Shown here: positions 7,701-14,718 of the stretch, piece after piece | How the letters are laid out: every line of letters starts with the position of its first letter | Numbering within the stretch: position 1 is the first letter of the stretch | Origin: JBLRWS01 sp047921075 | Lineage (GTDB): Bacteria > Bacteroidota > Rhodothermia > Balneolales > Balneolaceae | Direction: 5' to 3' | DNA: 21,103 nt | Assembly: GCA_047921075.1 (NCBI GenBank) | Contig: JBLRWS010000043.1 | Span: 1 to 21,103 of the forward strand | Notes under the pieces: generated by a model | Told to the model about the DNA's origin: nothing | The model's database searches: none | Seen by the model: only the letters and a program-made list of their open reading frames with translations | Program-made: the position numbers and the translations under genes

Positions 7701-8693
7701 TCGCCGGTGTACACCGAGCAGCTGCTCGAGACCACAAGCTATCTGTTCGGTATCTATCTCGCCATCTTTCTGCTGTTTATTATCGGCTCGGTTATGCTCT
7801 CGAACCGCCTTACGCGTCCGCTGCAGCTTATTCAGCGCGGGCTCAATAAAATTTCGCGGGGAGAAAGCAAATCAACCATTGACGTTTCCAGCCGGGACGA
7901 AATCGGAACTCTCGCAGCGGCTTACAACCAGATGGTGGCTCGGCTTGATGAGGCTCAAAAAGAGCTGATCAAGGCAGAGCGGGAGTCGGCCTGGAAAGAG
8001 ATGGCCCAACAGGTAGCTCACGAAATCAAAAATCCGCTCACACCGATGAAGCTGAACCTGCAACATCTGCAGCGCCAGCTTGAGGCCAACCCCGACAATG
8101 TGCTGGAGCTAAAGCCCGCTATTGAGAAAACAGCCGCGAATATCATCGAGCAGATCGAATCTCTTAGCAAAATCGCTTCAGATTTTTCAACGTTTGCCAA
8201 GCCGATCAGTGAACCCATGGAAAAGACCGACATGCGCCAGCTGATCGATTCCGTGGAGGCTCTTTACCGTGCCGATGATCAGGTTACCATTCAGACACGA
8301 TTTCAACAGACCGACCTCTCGCTCCATTGTGTGCGGGATGAGATTCGACGGGTACTCATCAACCTGGTGAAGAACGGCATCGAAGCCACGCCCGATGGCC
8401 AAAAGCCGGTTGTGACTCTGGCCGTCGAAAAAGAGAAAGAGTCGCTGCTGATTTCGGTACGCGACGGCGGCAGCGGCATTCCGGAAGAGAACCGCCCCCG
8501 CATTTTTGTGCCCAACTTTTCGACCAAATCGTCCGGTACGGGACTGGGCCTTGCCATCAGCAAAAAAATTGTGGAAGCCCACCAGGGAACCATCTGGTTC
8601 GAAACGGAAACCGGCCGGGGCACCACCTTCTACCTGCGGCTTCCGGTACTGCCCGATTCAGAGGCTGCACCCCGGCCCGCCGACCGGGATTGA
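4800..8693 (+). CDS. Very large multi-pass sensor histidine kinase (NtrY-like core)
   Basis: This is a 1297-residue inner-membrane histidine kinase. Predicted membrane segments lie at about 8-24, 241-260, 267-285, 313-329, 347-366, 389-413, 422-442, 453-471, 486-505, 779-802, 820-840 and 979-1000. They separate three extracytoplasmic loops (25-240, 506-778, 841-978). A HAMP linker (about 1000-1050) leads into a HisKA domain with phospho-acceptor His1074 in AHEIKNPLTPMKL, the NtrY type. The ATPase domain has an N-box with Asn1188 and Asn1192 (INLVKNGIEA), Asp1222 in DGGSGIP, FSTK, and GTGLGL at 1246-1251, so it should be active. No receiver domain is fused and no response regulator gene lies in the window, so its partner is unknown. 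ATG 4800 lacks a Shine-Dalgarno sequence, but the first membrane segment starts right after it. Confidence 0.9.
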   Translation: MIQKATRIPIILFLICTLFYALFEITERSHIRQIETDPALSVEESLDTAHEIFSTLHNSLKSQTREMKQEIEAVVQNSGSRQLIHQALQQPNLWGAMLLQNDLPFNWWGFHLTAPPVSFADEADEAILTTILRRNNVVYLLAQAEFSHDDNRYRLLTAERLQQETNLPFAAGVSFDLVHHASLDKRYPVQFSFFTPPQPESYSYRVLSTTLTDSAGVVYANHADLSRFLADHANWLQTRRAYWFLALFGFGFLLFCTLMVQYRSRSTSLVQLGLILAGWYITYSTGAHTYLLQAVAPGYTAAYPDVSSQASLYLLHTLFLSLLALFTVLRTQKKKAEATGSLQLKGVLMSLLLSGIAATVFLFAIIQSEQLLAASSIPLLDLQLIPNADTFLFFITCALLFTAVGAIIASFTATIFAFEHDKSILIFAASLFGFVIAIFAIDFSPLVPQLQVWHVLLISFLFVTSLGLGWAITNHREAFEQMSGFRRMVIGIFLLSVAMYTIIWQVQSDRQDAELRQAAIDYAGETASDGREMLRDLLIALERRMQFLSAEDFEQSQASVQVQFQRAIQANLPAELRDFQYDLQLIRADGEQISDFSTSLESPGWTALFNTDLMVAAYRGEQLSFAVNRPVIQGRPSGVPEDFRSFYRGWIPIFDTETAPTIVAWIFGSIYQERADFNKPLRAVLAAATGDEWKRSYYLAEFTDGRVNRSAVRGIYSDQPEYNRLSETERSIADRQGEAFVTAITARGTFREMLLSTGAGTVVKASTPMPGFNNYLFSYFRLQMVLVFFGLFLFALFSLAGLEWFRLFGQSRRFQNRLIDGLTLATLLFLTALIFATQYAVGNQNEKQIERELVTKLKTLGDSVRGDVLASQSFNITLNEHTAPINVDAILYRNVWVHSSTTPQIFQQHLLPRILPYSVYDFLYNRERRHVVRTASLGGEDLLIGYRAIMDDENNTVGAIAIPTFVQSPVYTEQLLETTSYLFGIYLAIFLLFIIGSVMLSNRLTRPLQLIQRGLNKISRGESKSTIDVSSRDEIGTLAAAYNQMVARLDEAQKELIKAERESAWKEMAQQVAHEIKNPLTPMKLNLQHLQRQLEANPDNVLELKPAIEKTAANIIEQIESLSKIASDFSTFAKPISEPMEKTDMRQLIDSVEALYRADDQVTIQTRFQQTDLSLHCVRDEIRRVLINLVKNGIEATPDGQKPVVTLAVEKEKESLLISVRDGGSGIPEENRPRIFVPNFSTKSSGTGLGLAISKKIVEAHQGTIWFETETGRGTTFYLRLPVLPDSEAAPRPADRD

Positions 8694-8783
8694 CGGCTCT
8701 CTGTCCGGTGTAAAAGTGCTCCCGATTGGCCCGATCATTTCGTACGTTTGGCGTGCCCAATAAACCGATAAACACTCCAAGCG

Positions 8784-10139
8784 GTGAACCAACCTACAGA
8801 ACCGAACCTGCACATGCGTATCCGCACCGAATCGCGCCAGTTGATGGCGATTGGCGGCCCTGTGATTATTACCCAGTTGCTGCAGATGAGCATGAGTTTT
8901 GTAGATACCGTGATGGCCGGCCGCCTGTCGGCACAGGACCTGGCCGCTGTGGCAGTGGGCAATGCGGTGTTTATGCCCATCATCGTTTTTTGCCTGGGCA
9001 TCATGATGGCGGTTACCCCCATTGTGGCGCAAAACGTAGGCGGGCGCTCCCTCGATCAGATCGGGAAAAACGCCCGGCAGGTACTCTGGCTTAGTGTACT
9101 GCTGGCAGTGCCCTGCTTTTTTCTGCTGCACAATCTGGAGTTTGTGATGGTTTTTTTGGGGGTGACCGACGAGATCATCCCGATTGCAGACGGGTACCTG
9201 AAGGCGATTTCTTGGGGGGTGATTCCCGCTTTTGCCTACGGTGCACTGCGCTATTTTAACGAGGGACTCTCGGTTACACGGCCGGCCATGTACATTGCCA
9301 TCATCGGGCTGCTGGTAAACATCCCTGCCAACTACATTCTGATGTTTGGCAAGCTTGGGCTGCCGCAGCTCGGCGCTGTGGGTACCGGTTATGCCACGTC
9401 TATTGTGTTTACGGTGATGTTTTTTGCCCTGCTTCTGTTTACCGCCCGCTTCGAAACCTACAACCGCTTTGCCATTTTCGATACCTTTCGGCTGCCCGAC
9501 CGGCGTGCCTTTGGCGAACTGCTTAAAATCGGTGTTCCCATTGGCGTAAGCTCCGGCATGGAAGTTACCATGTTCGCGTTTGTAAGCCTGCTTGCGGGCA
9601 CCATCAGTACGGTGGCCGTAGCGGGGCATCAGGTAGCCATTAACTTCGCCGCACTGATGTTTATGATTCCATTCGGCCTCTCTGTTGCCATTTCTACCCG
9701 GGTGGGGAGATCGGTTGGCCAGGGGCGCATAAATGAAGCCCGCTTCCGGGGCTTTATTGGGATCGGCATCTGCTGCCTCATTATGGCGTGCACCGCTACG
9801 GTGATGTTTCTGTTTCCGGGGGCCATCGCCTCCATTTACACGAATGATACGGAGGTATTGACGATGGCCGCACAGCTGTTGGTGCTGGCTGCCATTTTTC
9901 AGCTGTCGGATGGGCTGCAGGTAAGCGGCTTCGGGGCGCTTCGCGGATTAAAAGACACCACCCTGCCCATGGCCGTCAACTTTGTGGCGTACTGGCTGAT
10001 TGGAATCCCGGTAGGGTGGTACTTTGGCTTGCATGCCGGTTACGGGGCACCGGGCCTCTGGTACGGTTTAATTGCCGGACTCACCATCGCCGGAGTGCTT
10101 CATGTGGGACGGTTCTATTGGATGACAAAAAGGCGGTAA
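8784..10139 (+). CDS. MATE family efflux transporter (NorM-like)
   Basis: This is a 451-residue MATE transporter, expected to export cationic drugs, toxins or small metabolites in exchange for Na+ or H+. About 12 membrane segments are visible across residues 20-445. The N-lobe has the family pattern MSFVDTVMAGRLS near residue 36, and the C-lobe repeats it with AVAGHQVAINFAALMFM near 285 and SVAISTRVGRSVGQG near 310. The reading starts with GTG at 8784; an in-frame ATG at 8814 (residue 11) is an equally possible start, as neither has a clear Shine-Dalgarno sequence. It lies 90 nt after the kinase gene and 219 nt before the polyketide cassette in the same direction. It might export the polyketide product, but the gap makes this speculative. 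Confidence 0.93.
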   Translation: MNQPTEPNLHMRIRTESRQLMAIGGPVIITQLLQMSMSFVDTVMAGRLSAQDLAAVAVGNAVFMPIIVFCLGIMMAVTPIVAQNVGGRSLDQIGKNARQVLWLSVLLAVPCFFLLHNLEFVMVFLGVTDEIIPIADGYLKAISWGVIPAFAYGALRYFNEGLSVTRPAMYIAIIGLLVNIPANYILMFGKLGLPQLGAVGTGYATSIVFTVMFFALLLFTARFETYNRFAIFDTFRLPDRRAFGELLKIGVPIGVSSGMEVTMFAFVSLLAGTISTVAVAGHQVAINFAALMFMIPFGLSVAISTRVGRSVGQGRINEARFRGFIGIGICCLIMACTATVMFLFPGAIASIYTNDTEVLTMAAQLLVLAAIFQLSDGLQVSGFGALRGLKDTTLPMAVNFVAYWLIGIPVGWYFGLHAGYGAPGLWYGLIAGLTIAGVLHVGRFYWMTKRR

Positions 10140-10358
10140 AAGGCACCCTTTACCCACCTCTCAACAGCCGCAGGCATGGTGTCCTCTCCACCGGTCGCAA
10201 TTTCAATCGGCGCTCGCGCGTTCATCAAGTGTTTGTGGACTGTGTTGCTGTTACGATGAAAATAAATTTTCGGTTACAGCCATTATTTTCCACCTTGCCT
10301 GAACGAATCAGGGCAATTGCGAATTGAATTCGTACAGTATCACACCAAACACCATTCT

Positions 10359-11456
10359 ATGCCGGCTTACATCCACACCATCGCCCAGCAGCTTCCCCAA
10401 TATTCGTACAAGCAGACAGATCTGCGCGAGCGTATGAAAGAGATTGTGCCGGGCGATGAACGCGAACAGCGGCTGCTTCATCACATTTATAACCGGTCGG
10501 GCATCGAAACACGCCACTCTGTGGTGGATGATTTCCACGCGACAGGTTCACACAAGCTCTATTTTAACGGTGAGGGTTCATCGCCGGGCACCGGCAGCCG
10601 GAACCGGGTGTTTACCCAAAAAGGGCGCGAACTATTCGTGAGCGTTGCCCGACAGCTGCTCGACCAATCGAAGTTCCGCCCGGACGAGATCACCCACCTT
10701 ATTACCGTCTCCTGCACCGGCTTTTACGCCCCGGGCCCCGATTACGACATCATCCGAGCGCTGAACCTTCCGGTCTCTACCGAGCGGTACCACCTCGGTT
10801 TTATGGGTTGCTATGCGGCCATCCCCGCCTTGAAGCTCGCATCAAGGTTGTGCCATGCCAATGCCGATGCTGTTGTGATGGTCGTTTCTGTAGAGCTGTG
10901 CACCCTGCATTTTCAGGCCAGCAGCAAGCCCGATGATCTGATCTCCGCATCTGTGTTTTCGGACGGTGGCGCCGGAGCTATTGTCCATGCTCAAAAGCCG
11001 GAGGGGCGCCCTCACTTTTCACTCAACGAATTTCGCTCTTCCATTACTGAAAAAGGGAGCGACGATATGGCCTGGACCATCGGCGATACCGGTTTTCGTA
11101 TGGTACTCTCCAGTTACATACCGCAGCTTCTGGGCGACGGACTGGAGCCGTTTCTGCAATCCGTGCTGGACCATCAAAAATTGTCGCCGGGCGATATCGA
11201 CATCTGGGCCGTGCACCCCGGCGGACGAGCCATTCTGGATAAGGCAGAAACCGCCCTGAACCTGCCCGCCAACAGCCTGGAGGCGTCCCGCAGGGTTCTG
11301 GCCAACTATGGGAATATGAGCAGTGCAACCATTCTGTTTGTACTGAACGACATTCTGCAACACGGAGACAACAAGCCCGAAAGTACCACAGCTGCCCTCG
11401 CCTTCGGGCCGGGGCTAACGATAGAATCGGCACTGCTTACCCGATACAGCTCTTGA
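10359..11456 (+). CDS. Type III polyketide synthase (chalcone/stilbene synthase family)
   Basis: This 365-residue ketosynthase homodimer should condense an acyl-CoA starter with several malonyl-CoA units and cyclise the chain to a resorcinol, pyrone or phloroglucinol. The catalytic triad is intact: Cys119 in SCTGFYAPGPDYD, His286 in WAVHPGGRAIL, and Asn319 in YGNMSSAT. GNMSSA and the FSDGGAGAIV block are typical of the chalcone synthase superfamily rather than FabH. ATG 10359 is chosen because MPAYIHTIAQQLP matches the usual family N terminus; an in-frame TTG at 10317 would add 14 residues of low plausibility. The starter unit cannot be fixed; long-chain acyl-CoA is likely for a bacterial enzyme paired with a hydroxylase. 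The stop is 2 nt before the methyltransferase ATG. Confidence 0.95.
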   Translation: MPAYIHTIAQQLPQYSYKQTDLRERMKEIVPGDEREQRLLHHIYNRSGIETRHSVVDDFHATGSHKLYFNGEGSSPGTGSRNRVFTQKGRELFVSVARQLLDQSKFRPDEITHLITVSCTGFYAPGPDYDIIRALNLPVSTERYHLGFMGCYAAIPALKLASRLCHANADAVVMVVSVELCTLHFQASSKPDDLISASVFSDGGAGAIVHAQKPEGRPHFSLNEFRSSITEKGSDDMAWTIGDTGFRMVLSSYIPQLLGDGLEPFLQSVLDHQKLSPGDIDIWAVHPGGRAILDKAETALNLPANSLEASRRVLANYGNMSSATILFVLNDILQHGDNKPESTTAALAFGPGLTIESALLTRYSS

Positions 11457-11458
11457 TT

Positions 11459-12157
11459 ATGCGCTGGTTTCTAACGCATCGCCGTTCGGATTTGGTTGAG
11501 CTTATGGACCGGGACGACTGCGACCCCGAACTGCTGGAGCGGACCTACGCAACCTTCCGGCGCGTGAACCGGCTGCTAAGCAGCTGGCAGGCAATTTACC
11601 GGCAGGACATACGCCCCCTGCTCAACGCCCGGGGCGGGCGGGCAACGCTGCTCGATATCGGGTGCGGCGGCGGAGACGTGATGGAGCTGCTGCACGAGCT
11701 GGCCGCCCGTGATGGGTTTCAACTGCATTGCACCGGCATCGATCCCGATCCGCGGGCCATTCGCTACGCCCAAAAACAAACCTGGCCCGATACCATTCAA
11801 TTCGATGCCGCCAGCTCCGGACAGTATGCCGCAGCCGGGCGCTCGTTCGACATCATCACCTCCAACCACCTGTTGCATCACCTTACCGACCAACAGCTGC
11901 AAGACGTTTGCCGGGATGCGCAAGCTCTGAGTTCCGGCGTGGTTTTGTTTAACGATATCGAACGGCACGATCTGGCCTACGCATCGTTTCGGCTGATTGC
12001 ACCGGTTCTGTTTCGCAACTCCTTTGTGCCAATCGACGGGCCGCTCTCCATCCGCCGCAGCTTTACCCGGCGCGAACTGCAGGCGCTGCTTCCCGATGGA
12101 TGGACGGTCACCCGGCAACCTCTTTTTCGGCTGGTAGCGAGGTTCGAATCATCATGA
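11459..12157 (+). CDS. Class I SAM-dependent methyltransferase of the polyketide cassette
   Basis: This is a 232-residue soluble methyltransferase. The SAM-binding motif I LLDIGCGGGD is at residues 64-73, the acidic ribose-binding residue is Asp95 in GIDPDP, and the motif near 131-141 reads DIITSNHLLHH. The N-terminal helix has MDRDDCDPELL before the Rossmann fold. By context it likely methylates a phenolic hydroxyl or ring carbon of the type III PKS product; O- or C-methylation cannot be told apart. ATG 11459 lies 2 nt after the PKS stop; an in-frame TTG at 11453 overlapping that stop is an alternative. The stop overlaps the ATG of the monooxygenase (ATGA), so all three genes are very likely co-translated. 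Confidence 0.92.
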   Translation: MRWFLTHRRSDLVELMDRDDCDPELLERTYATFRRVNRLLSSWQAIYRQDIRPLLNARGGRATLLDIGCGGGDVMELLHELAARDGFQLHCTGIDPDPRAIRYAQKQTWPDTIQFDAASSGQYAAAGRSFDIITSNHLLHHLTDQQLQDVCRDAQALSSGVVLFNDIERHDLAYASFRLIAPVLFRNSFVPIDGPLSIRRSFTRRELQALLPDGWTVTRQPLFRLVARFESS

Positions 12158-13323
12158 CAATCGCAAAAACAGACCGGACCGACGTTGTGATTATCGGAGG
12201 GGGCCCGATCGGGCTCTACCTCGCCATTCGCCTGTTGCAGCAGGGCATCTCGTGTACCGTACTTGAAAAACGAAGCGAAATTGACCCCCATTCCAAATCA
12301 CTGGGTATACACCCCGTATCGCTTGCGCTCTTTAAAGAAGCCGGTATTGAACAGCCGTTTTTGGAGGACGGGCTCCCAATCCGAAACGGCCATGCGTTTT
12401 GGGATCGGCGAACGCTTGGCACCATCTCCTTTGCTCACTGTCCGCCCCCGTTTCCGTTTATTCTGGCACTTCCTCAATGGCGAACGGAAGAGCTGCTGCA
12501 AGAGGCTCTTCTCCGCCTCGATCCCGACGCATTGATTCGCGAAGCAGACGTAACCGACATCACCCAAACCGACGAGGAGGTTACGGCCGATTATATTCGG
12601 CGCGGTTATCAGCACCGGTTGCATGCATCGTTCGCCGTGGGGTGCGATGGCAAAGAGAGCGTTACCCGCCGGCAAGCCGGTATCGCCTTTCCGGGCCACC
12701 CTTACCCCGACACCTACATGATGGGTGATTTTGATGATCATACCGCGTTCGGCAGCGATGCCGCAGTCTATCTGCATGAAGACGGCTTGGTGGAGTCGTT
12801 CCCCCTGCCAAACGGCCAGCGGCGATGGGTGGCAAAAACAGACCACTACGTACGTGAACCGAACGTGTACCAACTGGCACAGCTTGTCCAAAAGCGGCTG
12901 GGTAACGCGCCCGATGCAACAACCAACCGCATGCTCAGCAGTTTTGGCGTGCAGCATCACCTGGCTGACACCTGCCATCGCGGGCGGATGTTGCTGGCCG
13001 GTGACGCGGCGCATATTGTGAGCCCCATTGGCGGACAGGGAATGAATCTGGGGTGGCTGGATGCGCATGCAGCGGCATCCACAATCAGAGCCGCTCTGGA
13101 TAAGCCGGGGCAATATCACGCTCTTTTTCGCCGCTACTCGGCCGGCCAGCGGGGCATGGCAAAACAGACTGCACGGCGGGCAGAGTGGAACATGCACCTG
13201 GGGCGCAGAGAGTCGCACAACGCGCTTTACAAGGCCGTGGTGTTGGTGATGCTTACGCCCCCTGTTAGCCAAATTACCGCCCGCGTCTTTACCATGTACG
13301 GCCTTGGACGCTGGTGGATTTGA
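12154..13323 (+). CDS. UbiH-like FAD-dependent monooxygenase of the polyketide cassette
   Basis: This 389-residue group A flavoprotein monooxygenase should hydroxylate an aromatic ring using NAD(P)H and O2. The FAD-binding GGGPIG is at residues 15-20, with acidic Glu38 ending the second strand. The DG motif is GCDGKESVTRRQAG with Asp165, and the GD motif LLAGDAAHIVSPIGGQGMN has Asp284, so all three family signatures are present. No membrane segment is evident. ATG 12154 overlaps the methyltransferase stop by 4 nt; a longer in-frame reading exists but lies inside that gene. A likely role is hydroxylation of a methylated resorcinol, which could oxidise on to a quinone. It ends 22 nt before the convergent GAF-protein gene. 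Confidence 0.94.
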   Translation: MTIAKTDRTDVVIIGGGPIGLYLAIRLLQQGISCTVLEKRSEIDPHSKSLGIHPVSLALFKEAGIEQPFLEDGLPIRNGHAFWDRRTLGTISFAHCPPPFPFILALPQWRTEELLQEALLRLDPDALIREADVTDITQTDEEVTADYIRRGYQHRLHASFAVGCDGKESVTRRQAGIAFPGHPYPDTYMMGDFDDHTAFGSDAAVYLHEDGLVESFPLPNGQRRWVAKTDHYVREPNVYQLAQLVQKRLGNAPDATTNRMLSSFGVQHHLADTCHRGRMLLAGDAAHIVSPIGGQGMNLGWLDAHAAASTIRAALDKPGQYHALFRRYSAGQRGMAKQTARRAEWNMHLGRRESHNALYKAVVLVMLTPPVSQITARVFTMYGLGRWWI

Positions 13324-13345
13324 CTGGCAGCAATCACTCTTTTAC

Positions 13346-14518
13346 TTAGGATTTAAATTGCAGCGAGAAACGAACCTCTTCCTGTTCCAGCGATGATAGA
13401 TGCGCACCAAGGCGCTTCAGCCATTCGTCTACCAGCCAGGTACCCGACTTCTCCTTCACGGTCAGGTTAAAATCTTCGGGAAATTCAATTCCGTTATCGG
13501 AAATACGAAGGTCGATCTTGTTGCCGGAGGAGGTTAGGTTTACATCAATACGCCCGTCAATTTCTTCGTTACGGAATGCGTATTTGTAGATACTGATGAG
13601 CAGTTCGTTCAGAATCAACCCGCACAACAACGCCTTTTCGCGCGTAACCTGAACGTTCTCGCACCGCGTGGTAATGACAACCCCGTAGAGAAACGAGCGC
13701 ATTTTCTCTTCAATCTTATCGGAGAGCTGCATGATATAATTGCCCAGATTCACATAATTTTTCTGGTCCGAATCGTAGACAATGCGCTGTATCTCCATCA
13801 TGGTTTCAAGACGGAGCGAAATTTCGTTTAACAGACGGCGGGCATTTTCCTCTTTGATGGCATCCATTTCGGTGTCTATCATTCCGGCCATTGTTTCCAG
13901 GTCGTCCATAATGCGCCGGTGGATATCGGTGATAAACGTCTCTTTTTGGCGGATGCGGTCTTTGAGAGAATCGATCATTCTGACGCGCTCTACCGCCACA
14001 GAAATGTGTGACGCCAGCGCCTGAAGCACCGGAACATCTTTGGCAGAGTACGCCTCACCACCGCGCCGGTTCAGCGCCTGCAAAACGCCGATCACCTCAT
14101 TTTTCATATTGATGAGGGGCACACAGATCATGTTGCGTGTGCGAAATCCTTCTGCGATCTCCCCGTAAAAAAGTTCAGAATTCTGTGCATCGTTCGTTAC
14201 GTAAGGCTGTCGGTTTTGAGCCACCCACCCCGAAACCCCTTTACTTTTGGGGATGCGTTTACCCGCCGCTTCCATTTTGCCCGAACCGGTGGGCATGCTT
14301 ACAAACAGCTCTCCGCTTTCATCATCCAGCAAAATGAGGGAGCTCGCTTCGGAATTCATCACCAAACGTACCGACTCCATACTTTCGGTAAGTACCGACT
14401 TGAACTTTTCAGTACGATTAATCTCCTCGATGGTATCGATGAGAAGCTTCATATTCGGTTCACTGAGCGGATCAAAAGAACGTTCCGGAGAGGATTTATC
14501 ATCGGATGTTTGTCCCAT
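13346..14518 (-). CDS. GAF-domain histidine-kinase-like protein with degenerate ATPase motifs
   Basis: This is a 390-residue soluble protein. A GAF sensor domain spans about residues 25-182 (SLILLDDESGELF, GVSGWVAQNRQP, ICVPLINMKNEVIGVLQALN). A HisKA_2-like helical region follows, with a conserved candidate His200 in IHRRIMDDL. The C-terminal domain resembles HATPase_c of that family, but Ser309 replaces the N-box Asn (ELLISIYKYAF), Glu345 replaces the second glycine of DNGxG, and the G2 loop reads KSGTWLVDEW. ATP binding is therefore doubtful. It may be a pseudokinase, a phosphotransfer partner, or a bona fide divergent kinase. There is no membrane segment and no adjacent response regulator. 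ATG 14518 has no Shine-Dalgarno sequence. Confidence 0.82.
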   Translation of the reverse strand: MGQTSDDKSSPERSFDPLSEPNMKLLIDTIEEINRTEKFKSVLTESMESVRLVMNSEASSLILLDDESGELFVSMPTGSGKMEAAGKRIPKSKGVSGWVAQNRQPYVTNDAQNSELFYGEIAEGFRTRNMICVPLINMKNEVIGVLQALNRRGGEAYSAKDVPVLQALASHISVAVERVRMIDSLKDRIRQKETFITDIHRRIMDDLETMAGMIDTEMDAIKEENARRLLNEISLRLETMMEIQRIVYDSDQKNYVNLGNYIMQLSDKIEEKMRSFLYGVVITTRCENVQVTREKALLCGLILNELLISIYKYAFRNEEIDGRIDVNLTSSGNKIDLRISDNGIEFPEDFNLTVKEKSGTWLVDEWLKRLGAHLSSLEQEEVRFSLQFKS

Positions 14519-14661
14519 ATCTGCCGTATCTATAAGTACGCTGGTTGTCAGAGAGGCAAGGTTAACCGAGCTCTCTCACCAACTATTGTTTCGAGTATGG
14601 CGGGGGTTGCCCCATAAGCACATGAGATGCTGGTTTTTAAATAAACACATTTCCTCAACAT

Positions 14662-14697
14662 AAAAAAACCCGTACCGGATGTTTCCGATACGGGTTT
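14662..14697 (-). terminator. Intrinsic terminator of acnA
   Basis: On the minus strand, just after the acnA stop, a 14-bp stem (arms 14684-14697 and 14666-14679, with one G-T wobble) encloses a 4-nt loop. It is followed by a run of seven T (14662-14668), part of it shared with the stem base. On the plus strand there is no T-run and the wobble becomes a C-A mismatch, so it works only for acnA. It insulates the downstream GAF-protein gene. Confidence 0.88.
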
Positions 14698-14718
14698 AAG
14701 CAATTGGTTATAAACCGA

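Noticed and set aside
8658..9629. 323-codon minus-strand open frame opposite the kinase end and the MATE gene
   Set aside because: It overlaps two well-supported genes, its translation is rich in His, Gln and Asn typical of antisense frames, and it shows no domain.
10135..10154. Hairpin GGTAAA...TTTACC over the MATE stop codon as a terminator
   Set aside because: The continuous stem is only 6 bp, the sequence between the arms pairs poorly, and no T-run follows.
10359..11456. Reading the PKS gene as a FabH-type ketoacyl-ACP synthase
   Set aside because: The GNMSSAT block, the CTGFYAPGPD active site and the family-like N terminus match the chalcone synthase family, not FabH.
13346..14518. Treating the GAF protein as a pseudogene
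   Set aside because: The frame is uninterrupted over 390 codons, the domain order is complete and the changes are confined to nucleotide-binding motifs, so functional divergence is more likely than decay.
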